A stretch of DNA of 64,000 nt from Bacteroidota bacterium (GTDB taxonomy: Bacteria > Bacteroidota > Bacteroidia > Bacteroidales > Paludibacteraceae): the NCBI GenBank assembly GCA_023459355.1, contig JAEWUM010000056.1, forward strand, positions 57,817-121,816, read 5' to 3'. A model generated the notes under the pieces. The model did not search any database. It was given only the letters and a program-made list of their open reading frames with translations, and was not told where the DNA came from. Positions 1 to 9,115 of the stretch are shown here, piece after piece. The translations under genes were made by a program, and so were the position numbers. Every line of letters begins with the position of its first letter. Positions within the stretch are counted from its first letter, which is position 1.

Positions 1-1824
1 CAAGGACTTCCCTATGTGGCCGTAATGACCATCTCGGTTATCATGTACAAACGCATGGGTATTTCGAATACAGATATCGCACTTTATACAAGCTGGCTCT
101 ATTTACCCTGGGTTATTAAGCCTCTTTGGAGTCCGTTTGTGGATTTGCTGAAAACGAAACGCTGGTGGATAGTTACCATGCAGTTGTTTATTGGCGCCGG
201 GTTTGCCGGAATTGCGTTTATGATTCCTGTGCCATTTTTCTTCCAGGCTACGCTTGCGTTTTTTTGGTTGCTGGCATTTAGCTCAGCCACCCACGACATT
301 GCTGCTGATGGTTTTTATATGCTGGCCCTTGATTCGAATAACCAGGCTAAGTTCGTCGGTATTCGCAGTACCTTCTATCGCATCGCAACCATCATGGGGC
401 AAGGGGTTCTCATTATTCTGGCAGGATTCCTGGAAACTGCAACGGGTATGGAGCCGCTGAAATTCAAGGTAGATGCAATGCCTGATTATGCTCAAACGTC
501 CATGATTATTGAACCTGCAAAAGATGTGCAGTCACTGGAAGGTGAGTTGCGTTTTGTAACCGGCAATCAAACCGTTCAAATTGGTGTGTCGGGATTAAAT
601 AAAGATAGCTTGCAGGTATTTCTATCTGCCGTTGAGGCACTGAACCGTCAGAATGGTTTTGTTGAAGTTGAGCAGGCAGCAGCAAATCAGCAAACAGGGA
701 AAAAAGAAAGCTGGTGGACAAATTATGTTTCACAGCCTTTAGGTAACTGGATTAAAAATAGTTTTGGAGAAAAAAGGGAAGAAGTCGAGGAGTTGGCTCT
801 TGCCGGTAATGTGGGTATTACATCGGTTTGGTTATCAAAATCTCCGGAGCCGGGTGAACAAATTATTTTAAATACCAGCCTGAGCAATGGAGATAAGAGT
901 ATTTCGCTCATCAGAGGAGAACGTCTGGTGTTCGACGAAACGAACTGGAGTAAACCGGCGTATCTCGTTTTTCAACTTGATCCGAAACTGACTACTGCAA
1001 CTTCTTCTGAGTTTAAAGGTTTGTCGGGTAATATCGCTTTAGCCTGGTCGGTGACATTCTTCTTATTGGCCGGCTTGTTTATACTCTTCAGCTTCTATCA
1101 CAGGGTTTTCCTGCCGAAGCCGAATTCGGATAGTGCGGCTGTTCACGTTACAGCGGGGACTATACTGAAGGATTTTGCACAGACTTTCGTTTCGTTTTTC
1201 AGGAAACCGGGAGTAGGGAAGGCTATTTTCTTTATGCTGACTTTCCGTTTTTCAGAAGCCCAGGCACTGAAGTTAATCAGTCCGTTTCTGCTCGATTCGC
1301 GGGAAACTGGTGGCTTGGGACTCACAACCGGAGAAGTTGGACTGGTGTATGGAACTATAGGTATCATTGCACTTACGTTGGGTGGCATCATCGGTGGACT
1401 GGTGGCTGCAAAAGGTGGTTTGAAAAAATGGCTGTGGCCCATGACGCTTAGCATGTTGCTGACAATCGCAACATTCGTGTATCTGAGTTTTTCTCAAACT
1501 GAAAGTTTACTTGTCATCAATATCTGCATTTTTATTGAGCAGTTTGGATATGGTTTTGGATTTACGGCCTATATGCTTTATCTGATTTATTTCTCCGAGG
1601 GAGAACTGAAAACAGCGCACTATGCTATTTGTACCGGATTTATGGCGCTGGGCATGATGCTTCCGGGTATGTTTGCTGGTTGGCTGCAGGAGTTGCTGGG
1701 TTACAATCATTTCTTTATCTGGGTTATGATTTGTTGTATCGTTCCGGTTATTGCCGTGATGATGCTGAAAATTGATCCGGAATATGGAAAGGCGAAGAGG
1801 AACTTGAAAACGGAAAGCGAATAA
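1..1824 (+). CDS. ampG: AmpG-like MFS muropeptide/anhydro-sugar permease (5' end outside window)
   Basis: The frame is open from base 1 and the first residues read QGLPYVAVMT, so the start codon lies upstream; a GTG at 16 is not a credible start. Transmembrane segments typical of the AmpG branch of the major facilitator superfamily are visible, with Gly-Leu-Pro near the start and an APF/SPFVD-like 'WSPFVDLL' after the second segment. Between the fifth and sixth visible segments (about residues 140-330 of the visible protein) there is a hydrophilic insert of roughly 190 residues, which by MFS topology should face the periplasm. AmpG imports GlcNAc-anhydroMurNAc products. It leads a run of plus-strand genes with a NamZ-like muramidase, a membrane protein and a sugar kinase, which supports a murein-salvage role. 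The last residues (TESE) are encoded by a 7-bp repeat array. Family call is firm; exact substrate is inferred. Confidence 0.85.
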   Translation, partial: QGLPYVAVMTISVIMYKRMGISNTDIALYTSWLYLPWVIKPLWSPFVDLLKTKRWWIVTMQLFIGAGFAGIAFMIPVPFFFQATLAFFWLLAFSSATHDIAADGFYMLALDSNNQAKFVGIRSTFYRIATIMGQGVLIILAGFLETATGMEPLKFKVDAMPDYAQTSMIIEPAKDVQSLEGELRFVTGNQTVQIGVSGLNKDSLQVFLSAVEALNRQNGFVEVEQAAANQQTGKKESWWTNYVSQPLGNWIKNSFGEKREEVEELALAGNVGITSVWLSKSPEPGEQIILNTSLSNGDKSISLIRGERLVFDETNWSKPAYLVFQLDPKLTTATSSEFKGLSGNIALAWSVTFFLLAGLFILFSFYHRVFLPKPNSDSAAVHVTAGTILKDFAQTFVSFFRKPGVGKAIFFMLTFRFSEAQALKLISPFLLDSRETGGLGLTTGEVGLVYGTIGIIALTLGGIIGGLVAAKGGLKKWLWPMTLSMLLTIATFVYLSFSQTESLLVINICIFIEQFGYGFGFTAYMLYLIYFSEGELKTAHYAICTGFMALGMMLPGMFAGWLQELLGYNHFFIWVMICCIVPVIAVMMLKIDPEYGKAKRNLKTESE

Positions 1825-1858
1825 CGAATAGCGGAAAACGGAGATCGGAAAACAGAAT
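1810..1858. repeat. 7-bp-period tandem array at the end of the ampG-like gene
   Basis: Seven degenerate units of 7 bp follow each other (ACGGAAA, GCGAATA, ACGAATA, GCGGAAA, ACGGAGA, TCGGAAA, ACAGAAT). The array starts inside the last four codons of the permease gene and includes its TAA stop. The following 1859-1931 stretch also shows loose 7-mers (GACCGTA GACTGTA) but no gene. Confidence 0.85.
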
Positions 1859-1931
1859 AACAACCCATACAGAGCTGCCGTAGGTAGCGACATGGCTGGT
1901 GACCGTAGACTGTAAACTAAAATAAAAGTAT

Positions 1932-3173
1932 ATGAAATCATTTAAATTATCAGTCATATTACTGATTAGTTTGATAACCCTCAATTTGAGCGGACAATCA
2001 ATCAATATAAAAACCGGTATCGAAGTGCTGAAACAGCAAAATTTCAAAATACTGGAGGGAAAAAGGGTGGGACTCATTACCAATCCGACGGGCGTTGATA
2101 ATCAAATGAAATCGACTATTGATATTTTATTTGAAGCGTCCAATGTGAATTTGGTGGCTCTGTATGCTCCTGAACACGGAGTCAGGGGAGATGCGCATGC
2201 CGGCGACCATGTGGACGATGAAAAAGATGCAAAAACAGGGCTGCCGGTTTATTCTCTGCACGGAAGAACCCGCAAACCCGAGCCTGCCATGCTGAAAGAT
2301 GTGGACGTGCTCGTTTACGATATTCAGGACATCGGTTGCCGTTCTTTTACTTACATCAGTACAATGGGACTGGCCATGGAGGCGGCAGCTGAGAATGATG
2401 TTGAGTTTGTGGTGCTCGACAGACCCAATCCCTTGGGCGGATTGAAAGTCGAAGGTGGTTTGGTGGATGATCAGTTTATCTCTTTTGTCAGCCAGTTCAA
2501 GATACCCTACATATATGGACTGACCTGCGGTGAACTTGCCTTGTTGCTGAATGGCGAAAATATGCTGAAAAAATCGTGTAAATTGAAGGTGGTTTCGATG
2601 AAAGGTTGGAAAAGAAAGATGATTTACGAGGAAACCGGATTGCAGTGGATTTCATCTTCTCCACATATTCCTCATCCTATTACGGCTCTTTTTTATCCGG
2701 TAAGCGGAATTTTGGGAGAATTGGGCTATATGTCGATCGGGGTAGGATATCCGCTTCCTTTTGAATTGTTTGCAGCTGAATGGATTGATGCTGAGAAACT
2801 GGCGGAAAATATGAATAAACTGAATTTGCCGGGACTGAATTTCCGACCCATCTATTTCAAACCTTTTTATGCAACCGGACAGGGAAAACGGCTGAACGGC
2901 ATCCAGGTACACATCATGGATTATGCTGCAGCGAGGCTTTCTGAAGTACAGTTTTATGTGATGCAGGAAATAGCAGCTTTATATCCCGATCGTGCGGTGT
3001 TTGATTATGCTAATCCTCAGCGATTCAATATGTTTGATAAAGTCAGTGGGAGTGATTTTGTTCGCCTGACTTTCACCAAAACAAACCGTTTCGAAGATAT
3101 CAAAGATTTTTGGTATAAAGAAGTCGATAATTTCAGAAAAATATCAAAAAAATATTATTTGTATAAAAAATGA
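1932..3173 (+). CDS. namZ: NamZ-type exo-beta-N-acetylmuramidase (DUF1343/GH171), divergent subtype 1
   Basis: A 413-residue secreted protein with a Sec signal peptide ending near LNLSGQS (about residue 23). Family landmarks are present: PEHG at 80-83, the DIQDIG block, and LDRPNP. DUF1343 proteins were shown in Bacillus subtilis to be NamZ, which removes MurNAc from the non-reducing end of peptide-free glycan (CAZy GH171). Unlike the second copy at 25435-26604, this one lacks the canonical GRGTDLPF block and instead has SIGVGYPLPF, so it belongs to a distinct subtype whose substrate may differ. It overlaps the next gene by 4 bp (ATGA), indicating translational coupling in an operon with the membrane protein and kinase. 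Location is expected to be periplasmic. Confidence 0.85.
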   Translation: MKSFKLSVILLISLITLNLSGQSINIKTGIEVLKQQNFKILEGKRVGLITNPTGVDNQMKSTIDILFEASNVNLVALYAPEHGVRGDAHAGDHVDDEKDAKTGLPVYSLHGRTRKPEPAMLKDVDVLVYDIQDIGCRSFTYISTMGLAMEAAAENDVEFVVLDRPNPLGGLKVEGGLVDDQFISFVSQFKIPYIYGLTCGELALLLNGENMLKKSCKLKVVSMKGWKRKMIYEETGLQWISSSPHIPHPITALFYPVSGILGELGYMSIGVGYPLPFELFAAEWIDAEKLAENMNKLNLPGLNFRPIYFKPFYATGQGKRLNGIQVHIMDYAAARLSEVQFYVMQEIAALYPDRAVFDYANPQRFNMFDKVSGSDFVRLTFTKTNRFEDIKDFWYKEVDNFRKISKKYYLYKK

Positions 3174-4345
3174 CAACCATGTCTCAAGCCAACAATAGAC
3201 TTCTTTCCCTCGATGTCCTGCGTGGTATCACCATCGCGGGTATGATCATGGTGAACAATCCCGGTTCATGGTCGTATGTGTATGCTCCGCTTGGTCATGC
3301 GGCCTGGCATGGCTTAACACCTACCGATCTGGTTTTTCCGTTTTTCATGTTCATCATGGGAATCTCGACATTTATTTCCCTTCGAAAATTCAATTTTGAA
3401 TGGAGTAAACCAACACTGTTTAAAATATTAAAACGGACAGTCATCATATTTCTGATAGGAATGGGGATTGCCTGGTTGTCGCTTTCCTTCAGGACTTACC
3501 GTTCGCTGGAAAGTGAAGAACTTGGTTTCTTTGAACGTTTTTTGCGTGCCATTACTAATTTTGAGCATCTGCGCATATTGGGCGTGTTACAACGCTTGGC
3601 CCTGAGTTATGGCGCCACAGCGATTATTGCTATTTTGGTTAAACATAAGTATATTCCTCACATCATTGTTTTCTCGCTTCTCGGTTATTTTATCCTGCTT
3701 TTGGCTGGTAATGGCTTCGATTTTAGTGAGCAAAACATCATTTCAGTTGTCGACAGGGCCGTGCTGGGCGTGAATCACATGTATAAAGATAGTGGACTAT
3801 CTATTGATCCCGAAGGGTTGTTAAGTACCATTCCTTCTATTGCACATGTGCTGATTGGTTTTCTTGCCGGTAAAATGCTAATGCAAACAAAGGACAATCA
3901 CGAGCGTATTCAGCAACTATTTATTTTGGGAGCCATACTTACTTTTGCAGGTTTATTGCTAAGCTATGGTTGTCCGATCAATAAAAAGATTTGGTCGCCT
4001 ACTTTTGTGTTGACTACCTGTGGGTTAGCTGCTACTTTGCTGGCTTTGCTTGTTTGGATTATCGATATTAAAGGACACAAGCGCTGGAGTCGTTTTTTTG
4101 AATCATTTGGTGTTAATCCTTTGTTTATTTATGTGGTAGCAGCGGTTTTATCCATCTTATTGGGAAATATTTTTATTACATACAGTGGTGAACTAATTTC
4201 AATCAAAAAGTTCTTATATGAAATTGGTTTGCAAACTTATTTGGGTAATTACTTTGGTTCACTTACTTTTGCAGTTTTATTTGTGATAATCAATTGGTTA
4301 ATTGGGCATTTTTTGTATAAAAAACAAATATATATTAAGATATGA
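3170..4345 (+). CDS. DUF5009/HGSNAT-like polytopic membrane protein
   Basis: A 391-residue protein with about ten hydrophobic helices. The N-terminus (LSLDVLRGITIAGMI, then GHAAWHGLTPTDLVFPFF) is characteristic of the heparan-alpha-glucosaminide N-acetyltransferase-like/DUF5009 (NagX-type) family, whose conserved His in the first loop accepts an acyl group in the eukaryotic enzyme. Start and stop both overlap neighbouring genes by 4 bp, so it is translated together with the muramidase and the kinase. Two roles are possible: acetylation of an amino sugar across the inner membrane, or transport of MurNAc/GlcNAc into the cytoplasm (a MurNAc transporter next to murK and murQ has been described in Tannerella forsythia; whether it is this family I cannot verify). 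Family confident, function open. Confidence 0.75.
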   Translation: MTTMSQANNRLLSLDVLRGITIAGMIMVNNPGSWSYVYAPLGHAAWHGLTPTDLVFPFFMFIMGISTFISLRKFNFEWSKPTLFKILKRTVIIFLIGMGIAWLSLSFRTYRSLESEELGFFERFLRAITNFEHLRILGVLQRLALSYGATAIIAILVKHKYIPHIIVFSLLGYFILLLAGNGFDFSEQNIISVVDRAVLGVNHMYKDSGLSIDPEGLLSTIPSIAHVLIGFLAGKMLMQTKDNHERIQQLFILGAILTFAGLLLSYGCPINKKIWSPTFVLTTCGLAATLLALLVWIIDIKGHKRWSRFFESFGVNPLFIYVVAAVLSILLGNIFITYSGELISIKKFLYEIGLQTYLGNYFGSLTFAVLFVIINWLIGHFLYKKQIYIKI

Positions 4346-5178
4346 TTTTATTAGCAGATGGAGGTTCAACAAAGGTAGATTGGTGCCTGGTGGATCATGG
4401 GGTGTTAAAGAAGAGAGTGTACACGAAAGGGGCAAATCCTTTTCATCGTACTACAGAGGAGATAAGTCAGGAGATAGGTCTTTCTCTGGTTCCGGAATTG
4501 AAAAATGACAAAATTGATGCTGTATATTTCTATGGTGCCGGTTGCGCTTTTCCGGAAAAGAACGAGTTGATAAGGGCTGCCATCGCAGAGAATATTGATA
4601 CGACCAATATTCAGGTTGACAGTGATTTGTTCGGTGCTGCCGTTGGTCTTTGGGGTGATAAGCCCGGAATTGCCTGTGTGCTTGGAACCGGATCTAACTC
4701 TTGTTTATACGACGGGACAAAAATAGTGGATCATGTGTCGCCGCTTGGTTTTATGTTGGGAGATGAAGGAAGTGGTGCTGTGCTGGGTCGGCTTTTTATG
4801 GGTTCTTGCCTGAAAAATCAGTTTACCCCCGCTATCAAAGAAGCTTTCTTTGATTATATTAAACTAACAGTTCCTCAGATTTTAGACCGGGTTTACAAAC
4901 AGCCTATGCCAAGTCGTTTCTTAGCCAGTGTTTGCCCGTTTATTAAGGAGAATATTAAGGAAGAGTCTGTTCATAATTTAGTCAACAGCGCCTTCGAGGA
5001 TTTCTTTAGAAAAAATGTTATGCAATATGATTACAAAAATCATAAGGTTTCTTTTGCCGGGTCAGTTGCGTATCATTTTCAGGATGTTTTGCTGGAAGTT
5101 GCATCCCGCTTGCATATAGAAGTCGGTGAGGTTGTTCAATCGCCGATGGATGGACTGATTAAATTTTATTCAGCATAA
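4342..5178 (+). CDS. murK: BadF/BcrA-family amino-sugar kinase (MurNAc/GlcNAc kinase, MurK-like), copy 1
   Basis: A 278-residue cytoplasmic ASKHA-fold kinase. Phosphate-1 motif ADGGSTKVDW at the N-terminus, a SDLFGAA block carrying the likely catalytic Asp, phosphate-2 motif GTGSNSCLYDG, and GDEGSGAVLG are all visible. Proteins of this family phosphorylate GlcNAc and/or MurNAc at the 6-OH (MurK of Clostridium acetobutylicum and T. forsythia are examples). The ATGA overlap with the preceding gene and the presence of MurQ at 24315-25118 support production of MurNAc-6-phosphate for the etherase. A paralogue lies at 10229-11071; which one takes MurNAc and which GlcNAc cannot be told from sequence alone. 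Confidence 0.82.
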   Translation: MILLADGGSTKVDWCLVDHGVLKKRVYTKGANPFHRTTEEISQEIGLSLVPELKNDKIDAVYFYGAGCAFPEKNELIRAAIAENIDTTNIQVDSDLFGAAVGLWGDKPGIACVLGTGSNSCLYDGTKIVDHVSPLGFMLGDEGSGAVLGRLFMGSCLKNQFTPAIKEAFFDYIKLTVPQILDRVYKQPMPSRFLASVCPFIKENIKEESVHNLVNSAFEDFFRKNVMQYDYKNHKVSFAGSVAYHFQDVLLEVASRLHIEVGEVVQSPMDGLIKFYSA

Positions 5179-5211
5179 AAAAGGGGGAAGCCAATCGGTT
5201 TCCCCCTTTTT
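5178..5211. terminator. Bidirectional Rho-independent terminator
   Basis: Near-perfect hairpin with arms 5178-5192 and 5197-5211, a GGGGG/CCCCC core, a 4-nt loop, and A-tract/T-tract flanks on both sides. It sits between the convergent kinase gene (stop 5178) and the amidase gene (stop 5230), so it can end transcription from both strands. Confidence 0.9.
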
Positions 5212-5229
5212 GATTTCAAACTAAACTAA

Positions 5230-8200
5230 CTATTTACGCGTAATCTTAATTGTTGAAGTTCCATTGACTCTTAACAGATAAACTCCTGATTGCAGATTCG
5301 AAACGTCAATCGTTTCTTTGTTGTTTTCAAGATTATACCTGCCGATAATCAAACTACCGCTTAAGTCATAGACCTGAATGCTCCGGATTAAATCCGTTGA
5401 TTCAATATTGACGATACCATCGGTCGGGTTCGGGTATGCAGTAGCTTTAATCTTGGTTTCAAGTACCGATGACTGGTCATTTTGTTTGATGGTCAGCGAT
5501 TTAGGTGCGGGTATGATGCTGCTGTTATTGTCCGTCGGCATAGCCCACACACTGATGCGTTTTCCTGAATTGGAAACCGCGTACAGGTTGCCGGCATAGT
5601 CAAATGCAAAGTCATCATAAGTAACAGAAGCTACATCCAGTGCATGCTGGAATTTTGGAGTCACAACCGGTACACCTTCTTTGTTCAGTTTGTATCCGAA
5701 TACATACACGCCTCCGTTGTAGCTGAGTGCAATCAAGCCTTTGGCTTCGTCCACAGCCAGTCCTCCGTTTTGTGATGACAGCGGGAGTGAGATGGTAGCT
5801 CCGTTTTTATCTTTAAATTCAGCAGTATTGAATACGGTTTCTTTGAAACTGTCGCTGAAATAGAACATGCACGGATTGGCTACGGTATTACTGCCTGCGC
5901 CACGGTATTGTCCGCCCCAGTAACCGGTTGAAACCGGTACGATGCTGCTGTTGTCATTGCCGATATAGCTTCCTGCTGCTGCAGAAGAACTTGGTGCGGC
6001 CGACCAGGTGTTGTTCAATCCGATATTGTAAGTATTTACATTCTTTTTCCAGCCGGAGCCTGAAGCTGTTTTATCAACAGCATACAGTTGGGTTGCAGCC
6101 CCCGATCCCCGTGTGCCTATGGCTACAATCTGTCCGCACACGTAGGTGGTGTTGATTTTGACGGAGCCATTGGTAACCGTCGCATTCGGGAATATGGATG
6201 TTACATTGAATGTCTCGGGATTCATATAATAAATACCGGCTTTGGTTGTGCTGGCATCAGCCAGGAATACGCGTCCGTCATTTGTAATGGCAACCTTGCG
6301 CGGACCTTCACCGTTTACACCGGTCCAGGTTATGCCTCCCGCGTAGGCCGAATTTCCTTGTCCGGTTACGTCGGATGCATCCGGAGCTGTTACATAAATT
6401 CCGGTTGTGGTATTTCTTCCTGCTGATTCTCCGGCTGCTGTATTGGTCACGTATATACGACCGAAGTACGGACTTTCGGGTGATTTGTCGATGGCAATGC
6501 CTTTTGGTGCAAAGTATTTATACACCGGATTATCGTCCGATATTTTAGTGAAACGGGTGACGTTAGGTGCTGTGGCTCTCAGTTGCCAGTTGAATTCATC
6601 TGTAGCCGGAATATCTTCATTCTTCAGGATGATTTGATTGGCACCTTTATTTTTTGCTCCTAACGGAATGGCTTTCACTTCTTCGCCGGTAGCCGGATTG
6701 GTAAGGAGTAAGTCAACGTTACTTGCATCTTCATTCAGTTTGAAGTCTATCTTGTATCCATTGTCAGCATTGCTGTATGCTGATTTCAGTTCGTAGGCAA
6801 AGATACGGGCAGGCGAGACCTGCTGAGCCAGATTTTTTGTGCTGTATTTAACCGATTTGCCTCCTGTTAATAAATATAAGTCAATGTCAGCGTTATCAAC
6901 CCTTCCATAGCCTGTCATGTTTTTCAAGCTTGTTTCATTGTTGATATCGATGGTCGATTCGCCGATTTTTACCGCGTTACTCAAGCCGTTGGTGATATCG
7001 AATAGCTGAATTGAATAGTTATAAGTGTCATCGGTTTGTTTTTCAGATACCGGAGCGCTCATGAAAATTCTATTAGCATACCTGAAATAGTTGGCGCCTT
7101 TCGACGTAACCGGTATATTGGCCGGAAATGCGCCGGTTTGTATTTTGTCGTTTGTCATCCAGTTCATTTCCAGTTCAAAGGGACTGATTTTATTTCCATC
7201 TACCATAAACCGGTTGGGTGCTGTAGGAGATAAAGAAATCTGAGCGTCTTCTCCCAGACCGCCTGCGTTGATTGTCAGTCCCGAATTATTAAACTGTGTA
7301 CCGGTAACTGTTCCGTTTTCTACATTCCAGGAAACATAGCGAACTGCCCAATCGGTCGGTCCCCAATTGTCACTCGGATGTGAGTCGAAATAAATTCTGA
7401 GTTTATTCAGGGTCCCGGATGCAGTGAAGCTGTTTGCCAGTAAGTTGGAGTTGTTGTTTCCGGCGGCGGCCAAACTCGCACTGGTGTTTGTGGGTAACTG
7501 CAGGAATACCTGGGGAGTTGCATCTTCTAATGCGATTTCAGTGGTGGACTGCCATTTGTAAACGAAGAAGTCTCCTGTTTGAAATGAGTTGTTTTCTTTC
7601 CCTACTACTGTGGAGTTCACGCCCAGCAGCACACCGTCCTGTGTGAAAGCAATGTCTGAGAGTACGTATAAATGTGATTTGCCGTTATAGCCCTGCGTTG
7701 AAAGTCCTTCAGTGCTCATCCTTTTGATTAGTTCGCCGGTTTCCGGATTAATTACGAGTAAATAAGGACTCTTTGTTGCATCGACTGCCAAAACATAATA
7801 CTTTCCATCTCTTAAGATAGCCCGCCGAACGGTCAGGTTTTGCAAGGTGTCAATACTGAACTCAACTGTTTTTGCAAAATTGTAACTGTTGGCAGCTGCT
7901 ATGTCTCCATCCTGTACAGGGTGGGGGAAATCAGTCACTTCTACAATGGTTTCCTCTTCTTCAATGTTCGGGTCGGGTTGAGACAAATCACTCAATAGTT
8001 TATTGATAAAAGAAGTTTCATTTGCAATGACTTCAATTTCTTCCGTTTCCTTCCAATATCCCGCGATGTCGTAAACCAGCTTGTAACTTCCCGGATTCAG
8101 ATTGTTGAATACATATACGCCATTGTGTTCTTTGTCGGTCTTGTAAGTTGCAATCGTATTCCCGTCAGCATCCTGTAAAACTACATCAACCTCATTTAAA

Positions 8201-9111
8201 GGTTTATACTGATCAAATGAGCCGATTTTGTAAACGTATAAGCTGTGTGTCAACGCCTGGTTTTTATCTTTTACAGTACCCATGATGGAGCCCTTGGTTT
8301 CGGTATTATCTCCAAACCAGGAGCGGATGGCACGCGAATAGCGTATGGCTTCCTGTGCGCAGTAATCCCGGCTCAGTAAACGGTGTCGTTCAGGATGATA
8401 GGTGTGGAAACTACCTTCGCTGAGGAAGCCGTCACAGCCATGTTTTAATACGCCGAGATAACCGGTATAGCCAGCTACAGTAGAACTTGAACCATAAAAT
8501 GATATATCGCCGCGGGTGTTGTTCGAAGTTGCATCGGTATAGGCTGAATAATAAGAAATTCCATTTTTGGCGATGTATTTCCATGCATCTCTGGCCATGT
8601 CCCGGGCATAAGTCAGTCCGTTGCCCGAAGCGGCATCGGTTCCGCGAAAAAGCAATAAGGGATAGTTGGTCGTTGTTCCTTCAGTTGCCGCGTTGCTGTG
8701 GATGGATAAGAAATAATCCATGTTATTGGTTTCCACGTCAGCGCAAACTACCGAGAGTGTCACAATCTGACCATCTCCTTCATAAACTTCATAATTGTTC
8801 AGCGTAGTTTGCGACGCCGGAGCAATACCGTTCCGGGTGCGTGACATGCGCACGTAACCTGCACCGGCTTTTACTAATTCGTCACGTAATGCCAATCCTT
8901 TCATGAGGTTGGATTTTGTTTCAAAAAATCCCAGTGTGTCCATTATGGCATAATTGATTGTTGCCAGCGGGCGGTCGTTTGCTCCCCAGCCTCCATGTCC
9001 CGGGTTGATGTAAATCCGGGCCTGATTCAGTACGTTTTCTGCCAATAGGCTGGTAACTGACAGCATTGATAATAACAGGATTAGACCTGTTTGGTATATG
9101 ATTTTTTTCAT
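5230..9111 (-). CDS. T9SS-exported N-acetylmuramoyl-L-alanine amidase with beta-propeller-like region
   Basis: 1293 residues using the ATG at 9111; a TTG at 9132 is also in frame but would add residues before a good signal peptide (MKKIIYQTG...LLAEN) and overlap the upstream gene. Residues about 30-267 form an Amidase_3 domain: zinc ligands H39 (NPGHGG), E64 (FETKSN), H138 (SIHSNA) and catalytic E232 (LSEGSF). About 273-370 is a carboxypeptidase-regulatory-like beta-sandwich. The long centre contains repeated NHL/WD-like strands resembling the DUF4623 proteins of Bacteroides (tentative). The last about 75 residues (AYPNPTDG...VYLLRVNG...KITRK) are a type A T9SS sorting domain, so the enzyme should be secreted or surface-attached. 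It would cleave the MurNAc-L-Ala bond, giving peptide-free glycan for the other enzymes in this island. It follows the TolB-like gene by 4 bp. Confidence 0.88.
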   Translation of the reverse strand: MKKIIYQTGLILLLSMLSVTSLLAENVLNQARIYINPGHGGWGANDRPLATINYAIMDTLGFFETKSNLMKGLALRDELVKAGAGYVRMSRTRNGIAPASQTTLNNYEVYEGDGQIVTLSVVCADVETNNMDYFLSIHSNAATEGTTTNYPLLLFRGTDAASGNGLTYARDMARDAWKYIAKNGISYYSAYTDATSNNTRGDISFYGSSSTVAGYTGYLGVLKHGCDGFLSEGSFHTYHPERHRLLSRDYCAQEAIRYSRAIRSWFGDNTETKGSIMGTVKDKNQALTHSLYVYKIGSFDQYKPLNEVDVVLQDADGNTIATYKTDKEHNGVYVFNNLNPGSYKLVYDIAGYWKETEEIEVIANETSFINKLLSDLSQPDPNIEEEETIVEVTDFPHPVQDGDIAAANSYNFAKTVEFSIDTLQNLTVRRAILRDGKYYVLAVDATKSPYLLVINPETGELIKRMSTEGLSTQGYNGKSHLYVLSDIAFTQDGVLLGVNSTVVGKENNSFQTGDFFVYKWQSTTEIALEDATPQVFLQLPTNTSASLAAAGNNNSNLLANSFTASGTLNKLRIYFDSHPSDNWGPTDWAVRYVSWNVENGTVTGTQFNNSGLTINAGGLGEDAQISLSPTAPNRFMVDGNKISPFELEMNWMTNDKIQTGAFPANIPVTSKGANYFRYANRIFMSAPVSEKQTDDTYNYSIQLFDITNGLSNAVKIGESTIDINNETSLKNMTGYGRVDNADIDLYLLTGGKSVKYSTKNLAQQVSPARIFAYELKSAYSNADNGYKIDFKLNEDASNVDLLLTNPATGEEVKAIPLGAKNKGANQIILKNEDIPATDEFNWQLRATAPNVTRFTKISDDNPVYKYFAPKGIAIDKSPESPYFGRIYVTNTAAGESAGRNTTTGIYVTAPDASDVTGQGNSAYAGGITWTGVNGEGPRKVAITNDGRVFLADASTTKAGIYYMNPETFNVTSIFPNATVTNGSVKINTTYVCGQIVAIGTRGSGAATQLYAVDKTASGSGWKKNVNTYNIGLNNTWSAAPSSSAAAGSYIGNDNSSIVPVSTGYWGGQYRGAGSNTVANPCMFYFSDSFKETVFNTAEFKDKNGATISLPLSSQNGGLAVDEAKGLIALSYNGGVYVFGYKLNKEGVPVVTPKFQHALDVASVTYDDFAFDYAGNLYAVSNSGKRISVWAMPTDNNSSIIPAPKSLTIKQNDQSSVLETKIKATAYPNPTDGIVNIESTDLIRSIQVYDLSGSLIIGRYNLENNKETIDVSNLQSGVYLLRVNGTSTIKITRK

Positions 9112-9115
9112 GATG

